From an uncultured Chitinophagaceae bacterium (lineage in GTDB: Bacteria > Bacteroidota > Bacteroidia > Chitinophagales > Chitinophagaceae): a stretch of 34,595 nucleotides of DNA. This document shows, in pieces, positions 6,821 through 15,311 of this stretch. Where the stretch lies: contig CALLZY010000098.1 of assembly GCA_937858715.1 (NCBI GenBank), forward strand, positions 1-34,595, in the 5' to 3' direction. Both the position numbers and the translations under genes were made by a program. The notes beneath the pieces were generated by a model. That model was not told where the DNA came from, did no database searches, and saw nothing but the letters and a program-made list of their open reading frames with translations. Numbering within the stretch: position 1 is the stretch's first letter; each line of letters opens with the position of its first letter.

Positions 6821-9511
6821 ATGAGACTTCATTTTTACCTCCGATTTAATACCCGGTTTGGCCAGAGTTTGTGGATATGTGGAAATGCTGGTTTTTTAGG
6901 CCGCAACAATCCGGAAAAAGCCCTTCCAATGTCTTATCTCAATAAAGATTTTTGGGAAGCAAACATAGACCCTGAGGAAGAACTGCCTGAGCAGCTAAGT
7001 TACAAATATTTGCTTAAGAATGAGGATGGCGGAATTGTGAATGAATGGGGGAACGACCGGTTTATACAAATACCTTCAGAAAAGCCTGCAAAAATTCAAT
7101 TTGTAGATACATGGAACCATGCCGGTGAATTTGAGAATGCCTTTTATACTGCACCTTTTGCTGAAGTACTGATTAAAAAAAGCAAAGCTATTACCGGTAA
7201 TATAATAGGTAATCCATCTCATATTTTCAAGATAAAGGCCCCTTTGCTTAAAAAGAATGAAGCCGTTTGTATTCTTGGAAATGCTGTGGGCCTGAATCAA
7301 TGGTCTGAGGCAAATCCGGTAGTAATGGCGAAAACAGGTGACTGGTGGACAGTTGGTGTAAACCTGATCCAGTCAGATTTTCCATTGAACTATAAGTACG
7401 GTGTTTACAATACAAAAGAGAATGCCTTTGTTAGGTTTGAGGATGGAGACAACCGCTTGCTTACAGTTGATAACGCCGAGACAGCACTTTCTTTTCTGCA
7501 TGATGGTTTTGTAAACCTGCCAAATGATACATGGAAGGGCAGTGGTGTGGCCATCCCTGTTTTCAGTCTAAGATCGAAGAAAGGTTTTGGAGTTGGAGAG
7601 TTTACAGATATTAAACTGCTGGTTGACTGGGCAAAAGAAACAGGCCTGAAACTAATTCAATTGTTGCCAGTAAATGATACTACATCCACTAACACCTGGC
7701 TTGATTCTTACCCTTATGGTGCCATCACTGCTTTTGCTCTTCACCCGTTATACATTAATCTCACAAAGGTTGCAGGTAAAGAAAACCTGAAACAATTTGT
7801 TTCCATAACTGAAAAAAGAGATGAACTTAACCAATTAGCTGCATTGGATTATGAACAAGTGATGAAATATAAAGTGTCTGTTCTCAGGGAATTGTATGCT
7901 TTTATGGGAAAGGAATGCCTTGCCGCAGATGATTATAAGATGTTCTTTGATGCCAACAGCCATTGGCTGAAACCTTATGCAGCCTTTTGCTATTTCAGGG
8001 ATAAGTATGGCACATCAGATTTTAGTCAATGGGAAACAAATGCTGTGTACAGTGCCGAAGAAATTGAAAAACTTTTTGCTCCAAGGTCAGCCTCCGCTAA
8101 GGAACTTGGTTTTTATTTCTTTACACAATATCATTTGCACCTGCAACTGAAAGATGCTGTTGACTATGCTCATAAGAAGGGAATCGTAATTAAAGGCGAT
8201 ATCCCAATTGGTATTTCAAGAAACAGTTGCGATGCATGGGTTTCACCAGAACTCTATCATATGGAGTGGCAGGCAGGTGCACCACCAGATGATTTTGCCG
8301 CAGTTGGACAAAACTGGGGCTTCCCGATTTATAACTGGGCAAAAATGAAAGAAGATGGTTTTGCCTGGTGGAAACAGCGTTTTGAGCAGATGAGCAATTA
8401 CTTCGATGCCTTCAGGATTGACCACATCCTCGGTTTCTTCCGCATCTGGAGTATTCCTGCACATGCAGTGCAGGGTATCATGGGACATTTCATTCCTTGT
8501 CTTTCTGTACATGCGAATGAGTTTGGCGAGAATGGCATCTGGTTCGACTACCAGCGGTTTTGTAAACCTTTTATTACCGACGAAGTTGTTAATGACATTT
8601 TTGGTGAGCTCGGCTACAAAGTCAAAGAGCAGTTTATTCGTTCGAATAATGCAGGCGGATACGAATTGCTGCCGGAGTTTGAAACACAAAGGGCAATAGA
8701 GCAGTATTTTGACAAACAGGAACACTCTGACGAGAACGAAAGGCTGAAACTGGGACTTTATGACCTCGTATCAAATGTGATATTGTTTGAAGAAGATGGC
8801 TCTATGCGGCAGCATTTCCATTTCAGGATTGCAATGGAGAAAACCACTTCGTTCCGCTACCTGATACCGCATATACAGGAGAAACTCAGAAACCTGTATG
8901 TTAATTATTTCTACCGCAGGCAGGATGACTTCTGGTTCAAAGAAGCTATGCAGAAACTGCCCAAGCTGAAAGATGTAACTAACATGCTGGTATGTGGCGA
9001 AGACCTGGGAATGGTTCCTGGGTGTGTACCCGAAGTGATGAAACAGTTAGGTATCCTTAGCTTAGAAATACAGCGGATGCCAAAAGACCCGGAAAAAGAA
9101 TTCTTCCATCCGAACGATGCGCCTTATATGTCAGTAATTACACCATCCACCCACGACATGAGTACTGTTCGTGGCTGGTGGGAAGAGAACCGGGAAAATA
9201 CCCAGCACTTCTATAATCATATTTTGGGGCAATGGGGCACAGCACCTCAGTTTTGCGAACCGTGGATTAACCGGGCCATTGTAATGCAGCATTTATATTC
9301 ACCGGCTATGTGGAGCATATTCCAGCTGCAGGATTTATTGGGAATGAGTGATAAACTGCGCCGTGAAAATCCAAATGATGAGCGGATAAATATTCCGGCT
9401 AATCCAAAACATTACTGGCAATACCGTATGCACATAACCCTTGAGGACCTGCTGAAACAGGATGATTTCAACGAAGAACTCAAAGGTTACGTTGAGAACA
9501 GTGGAAGGTAG
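6821..9511 (+). CDS. malQ: 4-alpha-glucanotransferase (GH77) with two N-terminal CBM20-like domains, DPE2 type
   Basis: Amylomaltase/disproportionating enzyme, which moves glucan segments between maltodextrins or glycogen in the cytoplasm. The 896 residues divide into two starch-binding CBM20-like domains (about 1-90, containing LWICGNAGFLG; about 130-230, containing AVCILGNAVGLNQWSEANP) and a GH77 barrel from about 245 to the end. The nucleophile is Asp534 in FDAFRIDHILGFF, the acid/base Glu727 in VCGEDLGMVP, and the stabilising Asp779 in STHDMSTVRGWW. The protein is much longer than E. coli MalQ because of the CBMs and an insertion inside the catalytic domain, the plan of plant DPE2. The ATG at 6821 is the natural start because the first CBM20 begins at once. 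No signal peptide is seen. Confidence 0.95.
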   Translation: MRLHFYLRFNTRFGQSLWICGNAGFLGRNNPEKALPMSYLNKDFWEANIDPEEELPEQLSYKYLLKNEDGGIVNEWGNDRFIQIPSEKPAKIQFVDTWNHAGEFENAFYTAPFAEVLIKKSKAITGNIIGNPSHIFKIKAPLLKKNEAVCILGNAVGLNQWSEANPVVMAKTGDWWTVGVNLIQSDFPLNYKYGVYNTKENAFVRFEDGDNRLLTVDNAETALSFLHDGFVNLPNDTWKGSGVAIPVFSLRSKKGFGVGEFTDIKLLVDWAKETGLKLIQLLPVNDTTSTNTWLDSYPYGAITAFALHPLYINLTKVAGKENLKQFVSITEKRDELNQLAALDYEQVMKYKVSVLRELYAFMGKECLAADDYKMFFDANSHWLKPYAAFCYFRDKYGTSDFSQWETNAVYSAEEIEKLFAPRSASAKELGFYFFTQYHLHLQLKDAVDYAHKKGIVIKGDIPIGISRNSCDAWVSPELYHMEWQAGAPPDDFAAVGQNWGFPIYNWAKMKEDGFAWWKQRFEQMSNYFDAFRIDHILGFFRIWSIPAHAVQGIMGHFIPCLSVHANEFGENGIWFDYQRFCKPFITDEVVNDIFGELGYKVKEQFIRSNNAGGYELLPEFETQRAIEQYFDKQEHSDENERLKLGLYDLVSNVILFEEDGSMRQHFHFRIAMEKTTSFRYLIPHIQEKLRNLYVNYFYRRQDDFWFKEAMQKLPKLKDVTNMLVCGEDLGMVPGCVPEVMKQLGILSLEIQRMPKDPEKEFFHPNDAPYMSVITPSTHDMSTVRGWWEENRENTQHFYNHILGQWGTAPQFCEPWINRAIVMQHLYSPAMWSIFQLQDLLGMSDKLRRENPNDERINIPANPKHYWQYRMHITLEDLLKQDDFNEELKGYVENSGR

Positions 9512-9513
9512 AA

Positions 9514-9933
9514 TTAGTTGTTATTGCCAAACACAATCGTTTGGCAAAATCTCTGTTCTTTTTTCTCCTTTGTGACACTGACAGCTGGTTTCCAATTTGG
9601 AGATAGAGCATATATTCTTCTAATTATAACTTCAGCATAAGTGTTTGATAAAGTACATATCTTGAGATTTGAAACCTTTCCTGAAGTATCTATTACAAAA
9701 GAAAACTCACATTTACCATTAACTCCTGAGGCATTAATCTCATCCTCGCTTTCCACTAAATTCTTTTCTATCCACTTTCGATATTTGATACTTCCGCCTG
9801 GAAATTCGGCAGGAATACCATCCTCACTTCTCTCTAACGAAGAAGTCATACATCTGCATACTAAAGAGTCGCTTAACTGTGCAAACGTATCACCGCAATA
9901 AATCACTACAATAACCAGAAATAAATATTTCAT
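9514..9933 (-). CDS. Secreted protein with TonB C-terminal-like domain
   Basis: A 139-residue protein with a signal peptide (KYLFLVIVVIYCGDTFAQ). The mature part follows the Bacteroidota TonB-C pattern: EFPGGSIKYRKWIEKNL, a G-x-C-E-F-S-F-V-I-D strand (GKCEFSFVIDTSGKVSN), then NWKPA near the end. In energy-transducing TonB this domain contacts outer-membrane receptors. Here there is no membrane anchor or proline-rich linker, so it is a free periplasmic TonB-C-like domain rather than a full TonB. Extra cysteines (CRC, GKC, KIC, FC) could form disulfides. It is convergent with malQ, with only two bases between the stop codons. The precise role is unknown. Confidence 0.8.
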   Translation of the reverse strand: MKYLFLVIVVIYCGDTFAQLSDSLVCRCMTSSLERSEDGIPAEFPGGSIKYRKWIEKNLVESEDEINASGVNGKCEFSFVIDTSGKVSNLKICTLSNTYAEVIIRRIYALSPNWKPAVSVTKEKKEQRFCQTIVFGNNN

Positions 9934-9983
9934 GGTTATTAGATAATGAAAATAAGAAAATCCATAAGAATTAAATTTGCTTT

Positions 9984-11018
9984 ATGAAAGTTAATTACTG
10001 GCCGTTCAACCTCAAATTCAGGCATCCTTTTACGATTTCAAAAGGCACTAAGACTCATCAGCCCACACTTGTTGTGGAACTGGAGCATTTTGGAATAAAA
10101 GGTTATGGCGAAGCTCCGGCGATTACCTACTATAACATTACAGTTGATAAGATGATTGCTGACCTGGAGGCCAGGAAACCGTTCGTGGAGAAATTCGCAT
10201 TTACAGACCCTGACCGATACTGGCACTACCTCCATCATTTGTTCCCGCATAATCCTTTCCTGGTTTGTGCACTGGATATGGCAGCCTGGGATATTTATGG
10301 AAAAATTAAGGGCAAACTCCTTTATCAGTTGTGGGGTGGCGATATAGCTAACAATCCTGTTTGTGATTATACTATCGGGATTGATACGCCTGAAAAAATG
10401 GTAACCAAGATGAAAGAACTTCCCTGGCCCATCTATAAAATAAAAGTTGGTACGGCTGACGATATTGCCAATGTAAGAGCTTTAAGAGAAAATACAGATG
10501 CTGTTTTGCGGGTGGATGCCAATGCCGCATGGGATGTTGACACAGCATTGAAACTTATTCCGCAGTTAAAAGAACTGGGAGTGGAACTGGTGGAACAGCC
10601 ACTGGCAAAAGACGACTGGGAGGGAATGAAAATTTTGTATAAAGAATCCTCCCTGCCTTTATATGCAGATGAAGCCTGTGTGGCGGAAGAAGATGTGGAG
10701 AAATGCTACGGACACTTTCACGGCATTAATATAAAACTTACCAAATGCAGCGGCATTACGCCAGCCCGCCGGATGATTGAAACTGCCCGGAAACTGGGCC
10801 TTGGCATTATGGTGGGAAGCATGAACGAATCAACCGTCGGCTCTGCGGCCATAGCACACCTGCTGCCTTTTATTGACCATGTGGATATGGATGGCCCATT
10901 GCTGCTGGAAGAAGATGTGGCAACAGGTATCGGCTATGATTATGGCCGGATATCATATTCAGATGCGCCGGGGCTGGGGATAAAGTTCACTGGTCTGTTC
11001 GGTAAAACTCTTTCTTAA
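9984..11018 (+). CDS. Dipeptide epimerase-like enzyme of the enolase superfamily
   Basis: A 344-residue muconate-lactonising/mandelate-racemase-type enzyme. The acid/base pair would be Lys154 (KIKVG, KxK motif 152-154) and Lys251 (NIKLTKCSG). Metal ligands are Asp178 (RVDAN), Glu204 (VEQP) and Asp229 (ADEA). The C-terminal DMDGP (Asp301/Asp303) is the feature that in L-Ala-D/L-Glu epimerases binds the substrate amino group. The likely reaction is epimerisation of dipeptides, such as those released from peptidoglycan; the exact dipeptide cannot be read from sequence. No signal peptide is seen, so it is cytoplasmic. It is divergent from the TonB-C-like gene (50 bases apart) and stands alone. 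The superfamily is certain; specificity is moderately supported. Confidence 0.9.
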   Translation: MKVNYWPFNLKFRHPFTISKGTKTHQPTLVVELEHFGIKGYGEAPAITYYNITVDKMIADLEARKPFVEKFAFTDPDRYWHYLHHLFPHNPFLVCALDMAAWDIYGKIKGKLLYQLWGGDIANNPVCDYTIGIDTPEKMVTKMKELPWPIYKIKVGTADDIANVRALRENTDAVLRVDANAAWDVDTALKLIPQLKELGVELVEQPLAKDDWEGMKILYKESSLPLYADEACVAEEDVEKCYGHFHGINIKLTKCSGITPARRMIETARKLGLGIMVGSMNESTVGSAAIAHLLPFIDHVDMDGPLLLEEDVATGIGYDYGRISYSDAPGLGIKFTGLFGKTLS

Positions 11019-11092
11019 ACAACAGGAAGAGCTTTTAATCTTCTGAAACTAATCTTTCAACGATTGTTCTCCGTTTTTAATCGGAGCAGATG

Positions 11093-11100
11093 TACCTTTG
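11093..11100 (+). promoter_or_regulatory. Putative -7 element for the OmpA-family gene
   Basis: TACCTTTG matches TAnnTTTG exactly and lies 16 bases before the ATG at 11117, implying a very short leader. The nearest upstream TTG (11064-11066) is 26 bases away, longer than usual. A small inverted repeat (CTCCG 11069-11073 / CGGAG 11082-11086) sits just upstream, at the normal -33 region. Confidence 0.5.
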
Positions 11101-11116
11101 CGCCAAATTTTGAACT

Positions 11117-12535
11117 ATGACAACACAAGTATTCAGAAAAGTGTTTGCAGCCGTGTTATTTGTTGCAGTAGTGGCAAACGTTTCGGCACAGCAAACGAAG
11201 AAAGAAAAGCCCGGAGTTAAGAAAGCAAACATCGGAGTTACCGTTAATGCTCATGATTACGACACTAAAACAATTTTTCCCAAAGAAGACTCAGCCTATG
11301 GCTTCTCTGTTCTTTTTTGGAAAGGGATAACGCCTAAAGTTGACTATTCCATCCGCTATAATGGAATCTTCCCCAATGAGAACAAGAATTCAGTGATTTC
11401 CAAAAACGGAATCAGCAACGAACTGGAACTGGCCTTTCATGCGAAAGCATTTCCTGATAAAGCTGTTTTCAATCCGTTCCTCACATTAGGTGTTGGTGGC
11501 GGCAGCTATCATAAAGACCTGGCACCAGTGGTGGTGGATGCAAACAAAAACACATTATGGACAGGCCATGCACTTGGTGGGGTTGGTTTCCAAATTAACA
11601 TTAAGAGTGAACTCTATTTCCTGGCACAAGCTCACTACCGTTACAGTTTTAATGAAAGCAAGCTGCCGCATAACCTGTTTTACGGCGTAGGTCTTACCAG
11701 GTCACTCACAAAGCCGAAACCAAAACCTGTGGAGGTTAAGGTTGCTGACCGTGATAATGATGGAGTGGCTGATAATATTGATGTTTGCCCTGATGTTCCG
11801 GGAGTGGCTTCTTTACAAGGTTGTCCTGATAAGGATGGCGATGGCATTGCTGATAAAGATGACGCTTGTCCTGATGTGAAAGGTCTGGTATCTCTTAAAG
11901 GCTGCCCTGACAGAGATGGTGATGGCATTGCAGACAACAGCGATAAATGCCCTGATGTAAAAGGTTTGGCAAAATATGAAGGTTGCCCGATACCTGATAC
12001 TGATAAAGATGGAATTAATGATGAGCAGGATAAATGTCCGACAGTGGCAGGCGTTGCCCGCTACGAAGGTTGCCCTGTTCCTGATGGCGATAATGATGGT
12101 GTAAACGATGAGGAAGACAAATGCCCCACTGTAGCCGGAGTAGCAGAAAACCAGGGTTGCCCGGTTATACCTGAAGAAGTGAAGAAGAAAGTAACTACTG
12201 CTGCAACTAAGATTCTGTTTGTGACAGGAAGTGCCAAACTGCAAAGCAGTTCATTTAAAGGACTGAATGAAGTGGCTAAAGTGATGAATGAAAATCCTGA
12301 TATGCTGCTTAGTGTTGACGGGCACACTGACAATGTAGGTACTGATGAAAAGAATATTGTGCTTAGCCAGAACAGGGCTGATGCAGTTAAAGCATACCTT
12401 GTTAAGAAAGGCATTAGTGAAGAACGCATTGCTGCGACTGGTCATGGTGAAACAACACCGGTGGCTGATAATAAAACAGCCAAAGGCCGTCAGCAGAACC
12501 GCCGTTCTGAACTTACACTGAGTTATTTTAAATAA
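11117..12535 (+). CDS. OmpA-family outer-membrane protein with thrombospondin type 3 repeats
   Basis: A 472-residue protein. Signal peptide (VFAAVLFVAVVANVSAQ); a beta-strand-rich N-terminal part to about residue 200, likely an eight-strand barrel; five calcium-binding type 3 repeats (DxDxDGxxDxxDxCP), residues about 211-349; then an OmpA-like peptidoglycan-binding domain (about 360-472). The last contains the signature DGHTDNVGTDEKN and NRADAVKAYL, and ends RRSELTLSYFK. It is expected to link the outer membrane to peptidoglycan. A promoter -7 box precedes it and a strong terminator follows, so it is a single-gene unit, probably well expressed. This architecture is common in Bacteroidota. Confidence 0.95.
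   Translation: MTTQVFRKVFAAVLFVAVVANVSAQQTKKEKPGVKKANIGVTVNAHDYDTKTIFPKEDSAYGFSVLFWKGITPKVDYSIRYNGIFPNENKNSVISKNGISNELELAFHAKAFPDKAVFNPFLTLGVGGGSYHKDLAPVVVDANKNTLWTGHALGGVGFQINIKSELYFLAQAHYRYSFNESKLPHNLFYGVGLTRSLTKPKPKPVEVKVADRDNDGVADNIDVCPDVPGVASLQGCPDKDGDGIADKDDACPDVKGLVSLKGCPDRDGDGIADNSDKCPDVKGLAKYEGCPIPDTDKDGINDEQDKCPTVAGVARYEGCPVPDGDNDGVNDEEDKCPTVAGVAENQGCPVIPEEVKKKVTTAATKILFVTGSAKLQSSSFKGLNEVAKVMNENPDMLLSVDGHTDNVGTDEKNIVLSQNRADAVKAYLVKKGISEERIAATGHGETTPVADNKTAKGRQQNRRSELTLSYFK
11747..12163 (+). repeat. Five tandem thrombospondin type 3 repeats inside the OmpA-family gene
   Basis: Three units of 27 codons followed by two of 29 codons, each ending in GCP and carrying a D-x-D-x-D-G calcium-binding pattern. 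Units four and five share the KCPTVAGVA segment, suggesting a recent duplication. Confidence 0.9.
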
Positions 12536-12558
12536 TAAAGCAACCACCTGTAAAAGAA

Positions 12559-12587
12559 GGCTGACCTCAAGGGGTCAGCCTTTTTTT
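12559..12587 (+). terminator. Intrinsic terminator after the OmpA-family gene
   Basis: 8-bp stem GGCTGACC (12559-12566) / GGTCAGCC (12573-12580), 6-base loop, then seven Ts. It starts 24 bases after the stop codon. Confidence 0.92.
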
Positions 12588-12761
12588 GTCTTAACATGTG
12601 AAGTTGACTGCCCATATAGTGTATTCAGCGTTGGTTTTTTTAGCCGTTACCGACTGTTCCGGGAAAATAGTACACCGCTGTCATACCTCCGCCAGAAAAT
12701 TGTGTCTTGTGTTCGGATATGCGGGCAGGCAAAAGACCAACAGCAAAAAATATCACTTCAG

Positions 12762-13661
12762 TTATGGACTCTTTGTCCCATTCCAGGCACTGCTGGGTTC
12801 ACTGTTGTTGTAGCCCCACTTTCCTGTAAAAGCTGTGAAAGTGCTGTTGAAATTAAAAATGAACCTGCCCTTGCCATTCGACTGATACCACCACCCGGTT
12901 AGAGTGGTGCCATTCAGCGTACCTTCAATTCTTCCATCTTTCCATTTGTATGTACCCGTTACTTTATTACCAGAAATGCTAAGTGTCATTTCATCAAAAT
13001 CAGTTTTGTAAGTCCCGGCAATGGCTGCATTCGTTGTTGCCGGAGGTTGTGTAACCTTGGCTTTAGGAATCCACTTATACGTAATTGTTCTTTCCACCCA
13101 GTTAAATTCATTACCACCGGATAAAACAAATTTCATGTACAGGTAGGGTATAAGTTTTCCATCTCTGCCAATTCCGGGTTTAGGCACTTCAGCAGTACCT
13201 GCAATTTTTGTACTCCCGTTTGGTGTGGCATAGGAGAGTTTGCCGGGTACAGGTTTCATAAACGCATATGACCCTAACATGGCATAAGCAGAGATATTCC
13301 CCGGCTCTCCGGTCAGGTTGGAGATAATTCCCTTTACGGTTAATTTATCACCCGGTTTCATGGAAGAAGGGTTTGTCCATTCCCATGCCACATGTCCGCG
13401 GTGGATATGATTTTTTTTATCAACAGTTGAATAGTAGCTATACTCGTAAGACAAACCCATGTCGCCTGTTTTGGCGGAAAACTTATGGTGTGCAGGATTG
13501 AAATTCTTATAAAAATTCTTGATGAGTTTCTGAATATCCGTCATTGTATCCTTTACGCTATATCGTTGCCAGTAACCATCCTGTGTCCAGGCTTTAGTAG
13601 AACAGAAGCAAAACAGTATGAATAAGCCCAGCAAACTGAATTGCCTGTGACAATTTTTCAT
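12762..13661 (-). CDS. Secreted hypothetical protein with C-terminal beta-rich module
   Basis: A 299-residue protein with a signal peptide (SLLGLFILFCFCSTKAWTQ). No characterised family was recognised. The middle (about 90-205) looks like a beta-sandwich (e.g. PGDKLTVKGIISNLTG). After a short linker (TQPPATTNA), residues about 215-299 form a separate module with the alternating pattern AGTYKTDFDEMTLSISG, KVTGTYKWKDGRIEGTL and LTGWWYQSNGKGRF. The repeated GTY/GTL/GWW spacing resembles small up-and-down beta-barrels (lipocalin-like), an inference from pattern only. It probably acts in the periplasm or outside the cell. It is convergent with the OmpA gene. The two flanking stretches (12590-12761 and 13662-13846) hold nothing recognisable. 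Confidence 0.75.
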   Translation of the reverse strand: MKNCHRQFSLLGLFILFCFCSTKAWTQDGYWQRYSVKDTMTDIQKLIKNFYKNFNPAHHKFSAKTGDMGLSYEYSYYSTVDKKNHIHRGHVAWEWTNPSSMKPGDKLTVKGIISNLTGEPGNISAYAMLGSYAFMKPVPGKLSYATPNGSTKIAGTAEVPKPGIGRDGKLIPYLYMKFVLSGGNEFNWVERTITYKWIPKAKVTQPPATTNAAIAGTYKTDFDEMTLSISGNKVTGTYKWKDGRIEGTLNGTTLTGWWYQSNGKGRFIFNFNSTFTAFTGKWGYNNSEPSSAWNGTKSP

Positions 13662-13846
13662 AAAATGCTTTTACTCAATTTACCATACCTCTAAGGCGAT
13701 AAAAAATGATAGTACTCAACGACAGATTTGATAATCATCATCAACAGCGGCCCGTACTAATCTGGAAACAGTATCCGGAAAACGACAAAACCGGTCTGCG
13801 ATGCCATTTATTAAAAAAGGACTAACTTGTCTTAAAACAAAAACCA

Positions 13847-14785
13847 ATGAAAAGAATCACACTCCTCGTAATTCTTATCGGTTCTGTCTTTTTTGCCACT
13901 GCACAGAAACCTGAACCTTTCTTAGACGAAAAAACCAACAAATATGGATACAAAGATGAAACAGGAAAGGTTGTCATTAAGCCGGTTTACGATATTGCCT
14001 ACGAGTTTACCGATGGCAAATATGCAGAAGTTAACATCGGTGCAGATTATTCAAATAACAAAGGAGACAAGTGGGGAATTATTGATATAAAAGGTAAGCT
14101 GATACACCCAATCAAGTATGATCGAGCACAATGTCTTGGCTACAATTTGTTTGCCCTGAATATAGGGCACAAATTTTCTAACATGGATGCCACTCCTTCC
14201 GGAAAGATTGCCATCTTCAATGCATCGGGCAAGGCACTAACCCCGTTTGCCTATAGTGGTTTTCTTATTGCAATTCGGTTTGAAGAGGGCTATGCGCCTC
14301 TTGAAACATGGGATGGCAAGAAACAACGCTATGGCCTCCTCGACTCAACAGGTAAAGTGGCTGTGCCTGCCAAATACGATGAAGTGGGCGGATTCAGAGA
14401 AGGGTTCTGCAAACTCGTTTTGAATGGGAAAGCCGGATTCATTGATAAAACCACGAAAATGGTTATCCCCATGAAATATGAAGCGGCAACTCTATTTTCA
14501 GAAGGCCTTGCATCAGTAAAACTGAATGGCAAATGGGGCTTTGTCGATCCCAAAGGAAAAGAAGTGATTGCCTTTCAATATGAAGAAGCCAGGTACTTTG
14601 AAGAAGGTTATGCTGCAGCAAAACAAGATGGTAAGTGGGGTGTCATCAACAAAGAAAATAAAGTAATCGTCGGGTTTATTTATGATGATATAGTTTGGAT
14701 AAAAAACGATGCCAACGATATCAGGGTCAAGAAAGGAAATAAATATATAAATGTTGACAGGCAAGGAAATGAAAAGAAGGACTAG
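13847..14785 (+). CDS. Secreted WG-repeat protein
   Basis: A 312-residue protein with a signal peptide (KRITLLVILIGSVFFATAQ) followed by about seven WG-type beta repeats. Each unit follows the plan (W/Y)G-hydrophobic-x-D-x-x-G-K-hydrophobic, then P-x-x-Y-D/E. Examples are KYGYKDETGKVVIKPVYD, KWGIIDIKGKLIHPIKYD, RYGLLDSTGKVAVPAKYD, KAGFIDKTTKMVIPMKYE and KWGFVDPKGKEVIAFQYE. WG-repeat proteins are widespread in Bacteroidota and probably fold as a beta-propeller or solenoid; the function is generally unknown. The gene is transcribed alone. In the gap to the next gene there is only an 8-bp inverted repeat (14833-14840/14864-14871) without a T run. Confidence 0.92.
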   Translation: MKRITLLVILIGSVFFATAQKPEPFLDEKTNKYGYKDETGKVVIKPVYDIAYEFTDGKYAEVNIGADYSNNKGDKWGIIDIKGKLIHPIKYDRAQCLGYNLFALNIGHKFSNMDATPSGKIAIFNASGKALTPFAYSGFLIAIRFEEGYAPLETWDGKKQRYGLLDSTGKVAVPAKYDEVGGFREGFCKLVLNGKAGFIDKTTKMVIPMKYEAATLFSEGLASVKLNGKWGFVDPKGKEVIAFQYEEARYFEEGYAAAKQDGKWGVINKENKVIVGFIYDDIVWIKNDANDIRVKKGNKYINVDRQGNEKKD

Positions 14786-14971
14786 AAGCGGAAGTTTCAG
14801 GTCTTTTGTCCTGTACCTGTTCTGCGAAAGGCAACACATCATCATATTGCTCAGGACAGATAAGATGTGTTTTGAATAAGGATAAAGGGACCGGCAAATG
14901 ATCATTTCTTTTTTAGACGATAGCCAGAAACCAACATTACAAAATCTTCATTAACCATTAAATGTTTAATT

Positions 14972-15190
14972 ATGCCAACATTTTTCACCTACAAGTACAA
15001 AGTTGTTACACCTTATGGCGAAATGTTTATCAGTTCAAAAGAGCCTGCCAATGAGATTGGCATTGACAACTGGATAAAAGAAAACCAGGAATCAATCAAT
15101 ACAAGGTTTAAAGACAAAGCAGAAAGCCTTCCGGTAAAAGTAACTGCAGTATATTTAGTCAAAGGCGATGGAACGGAGGTAAAGCTCTGA
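14972..15190 (+). CDS. Small hypothetical protein, 72 residues
   Basis: A short soluble protein with no signal peptide or membrane segment and no recognised family. It begins MPTFFTYKYKVVTPYGEMFI and ends VTAVYLVKGDGTEVKL, suggesting a small alpha/beta fold (two strands, one helix, one or two strands). The start has an A/T-rich upstream stretch typical of this genome. It lies 187 bases after the WG-repeat gene and 122 before the next gene, without overlap. Base composition matches the neighbours. The coding call rests on that and on the amphipathic pattern. Confidence 0.6.
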   Translation: MPTFFTYKYKVVTPYGEMFISSKEPANEIGIDNWIKENQESINTRFKDKAESLPVKVTAVYLVKGDGTEVKL

Positions 15191-15311
15191 GGCTGGTTGC
15201 GTCTTCGCTATTCTTTTTCGGTATTTATCTGAATTGCCTGGAAATGTGGCAAGACGGTATTTTGCCAATCTTCTTTATTGTCTATTTTCAGTTTACAAAA
15301 CCACTTAATTC

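Noticed and set aside
11813-12429. Minus-strand frames opposite the OmpA-family gene
   Set aside because: They are periodic only because the type 3 repeats on the plus strand are periodic.
14833-14871. 8-bp inverted repeat AACACATC/GATGTGTT
   Set aside because: The loop is 23 bases and no T run follows, so it is not supported as a terminator after the WG-repeat gene.
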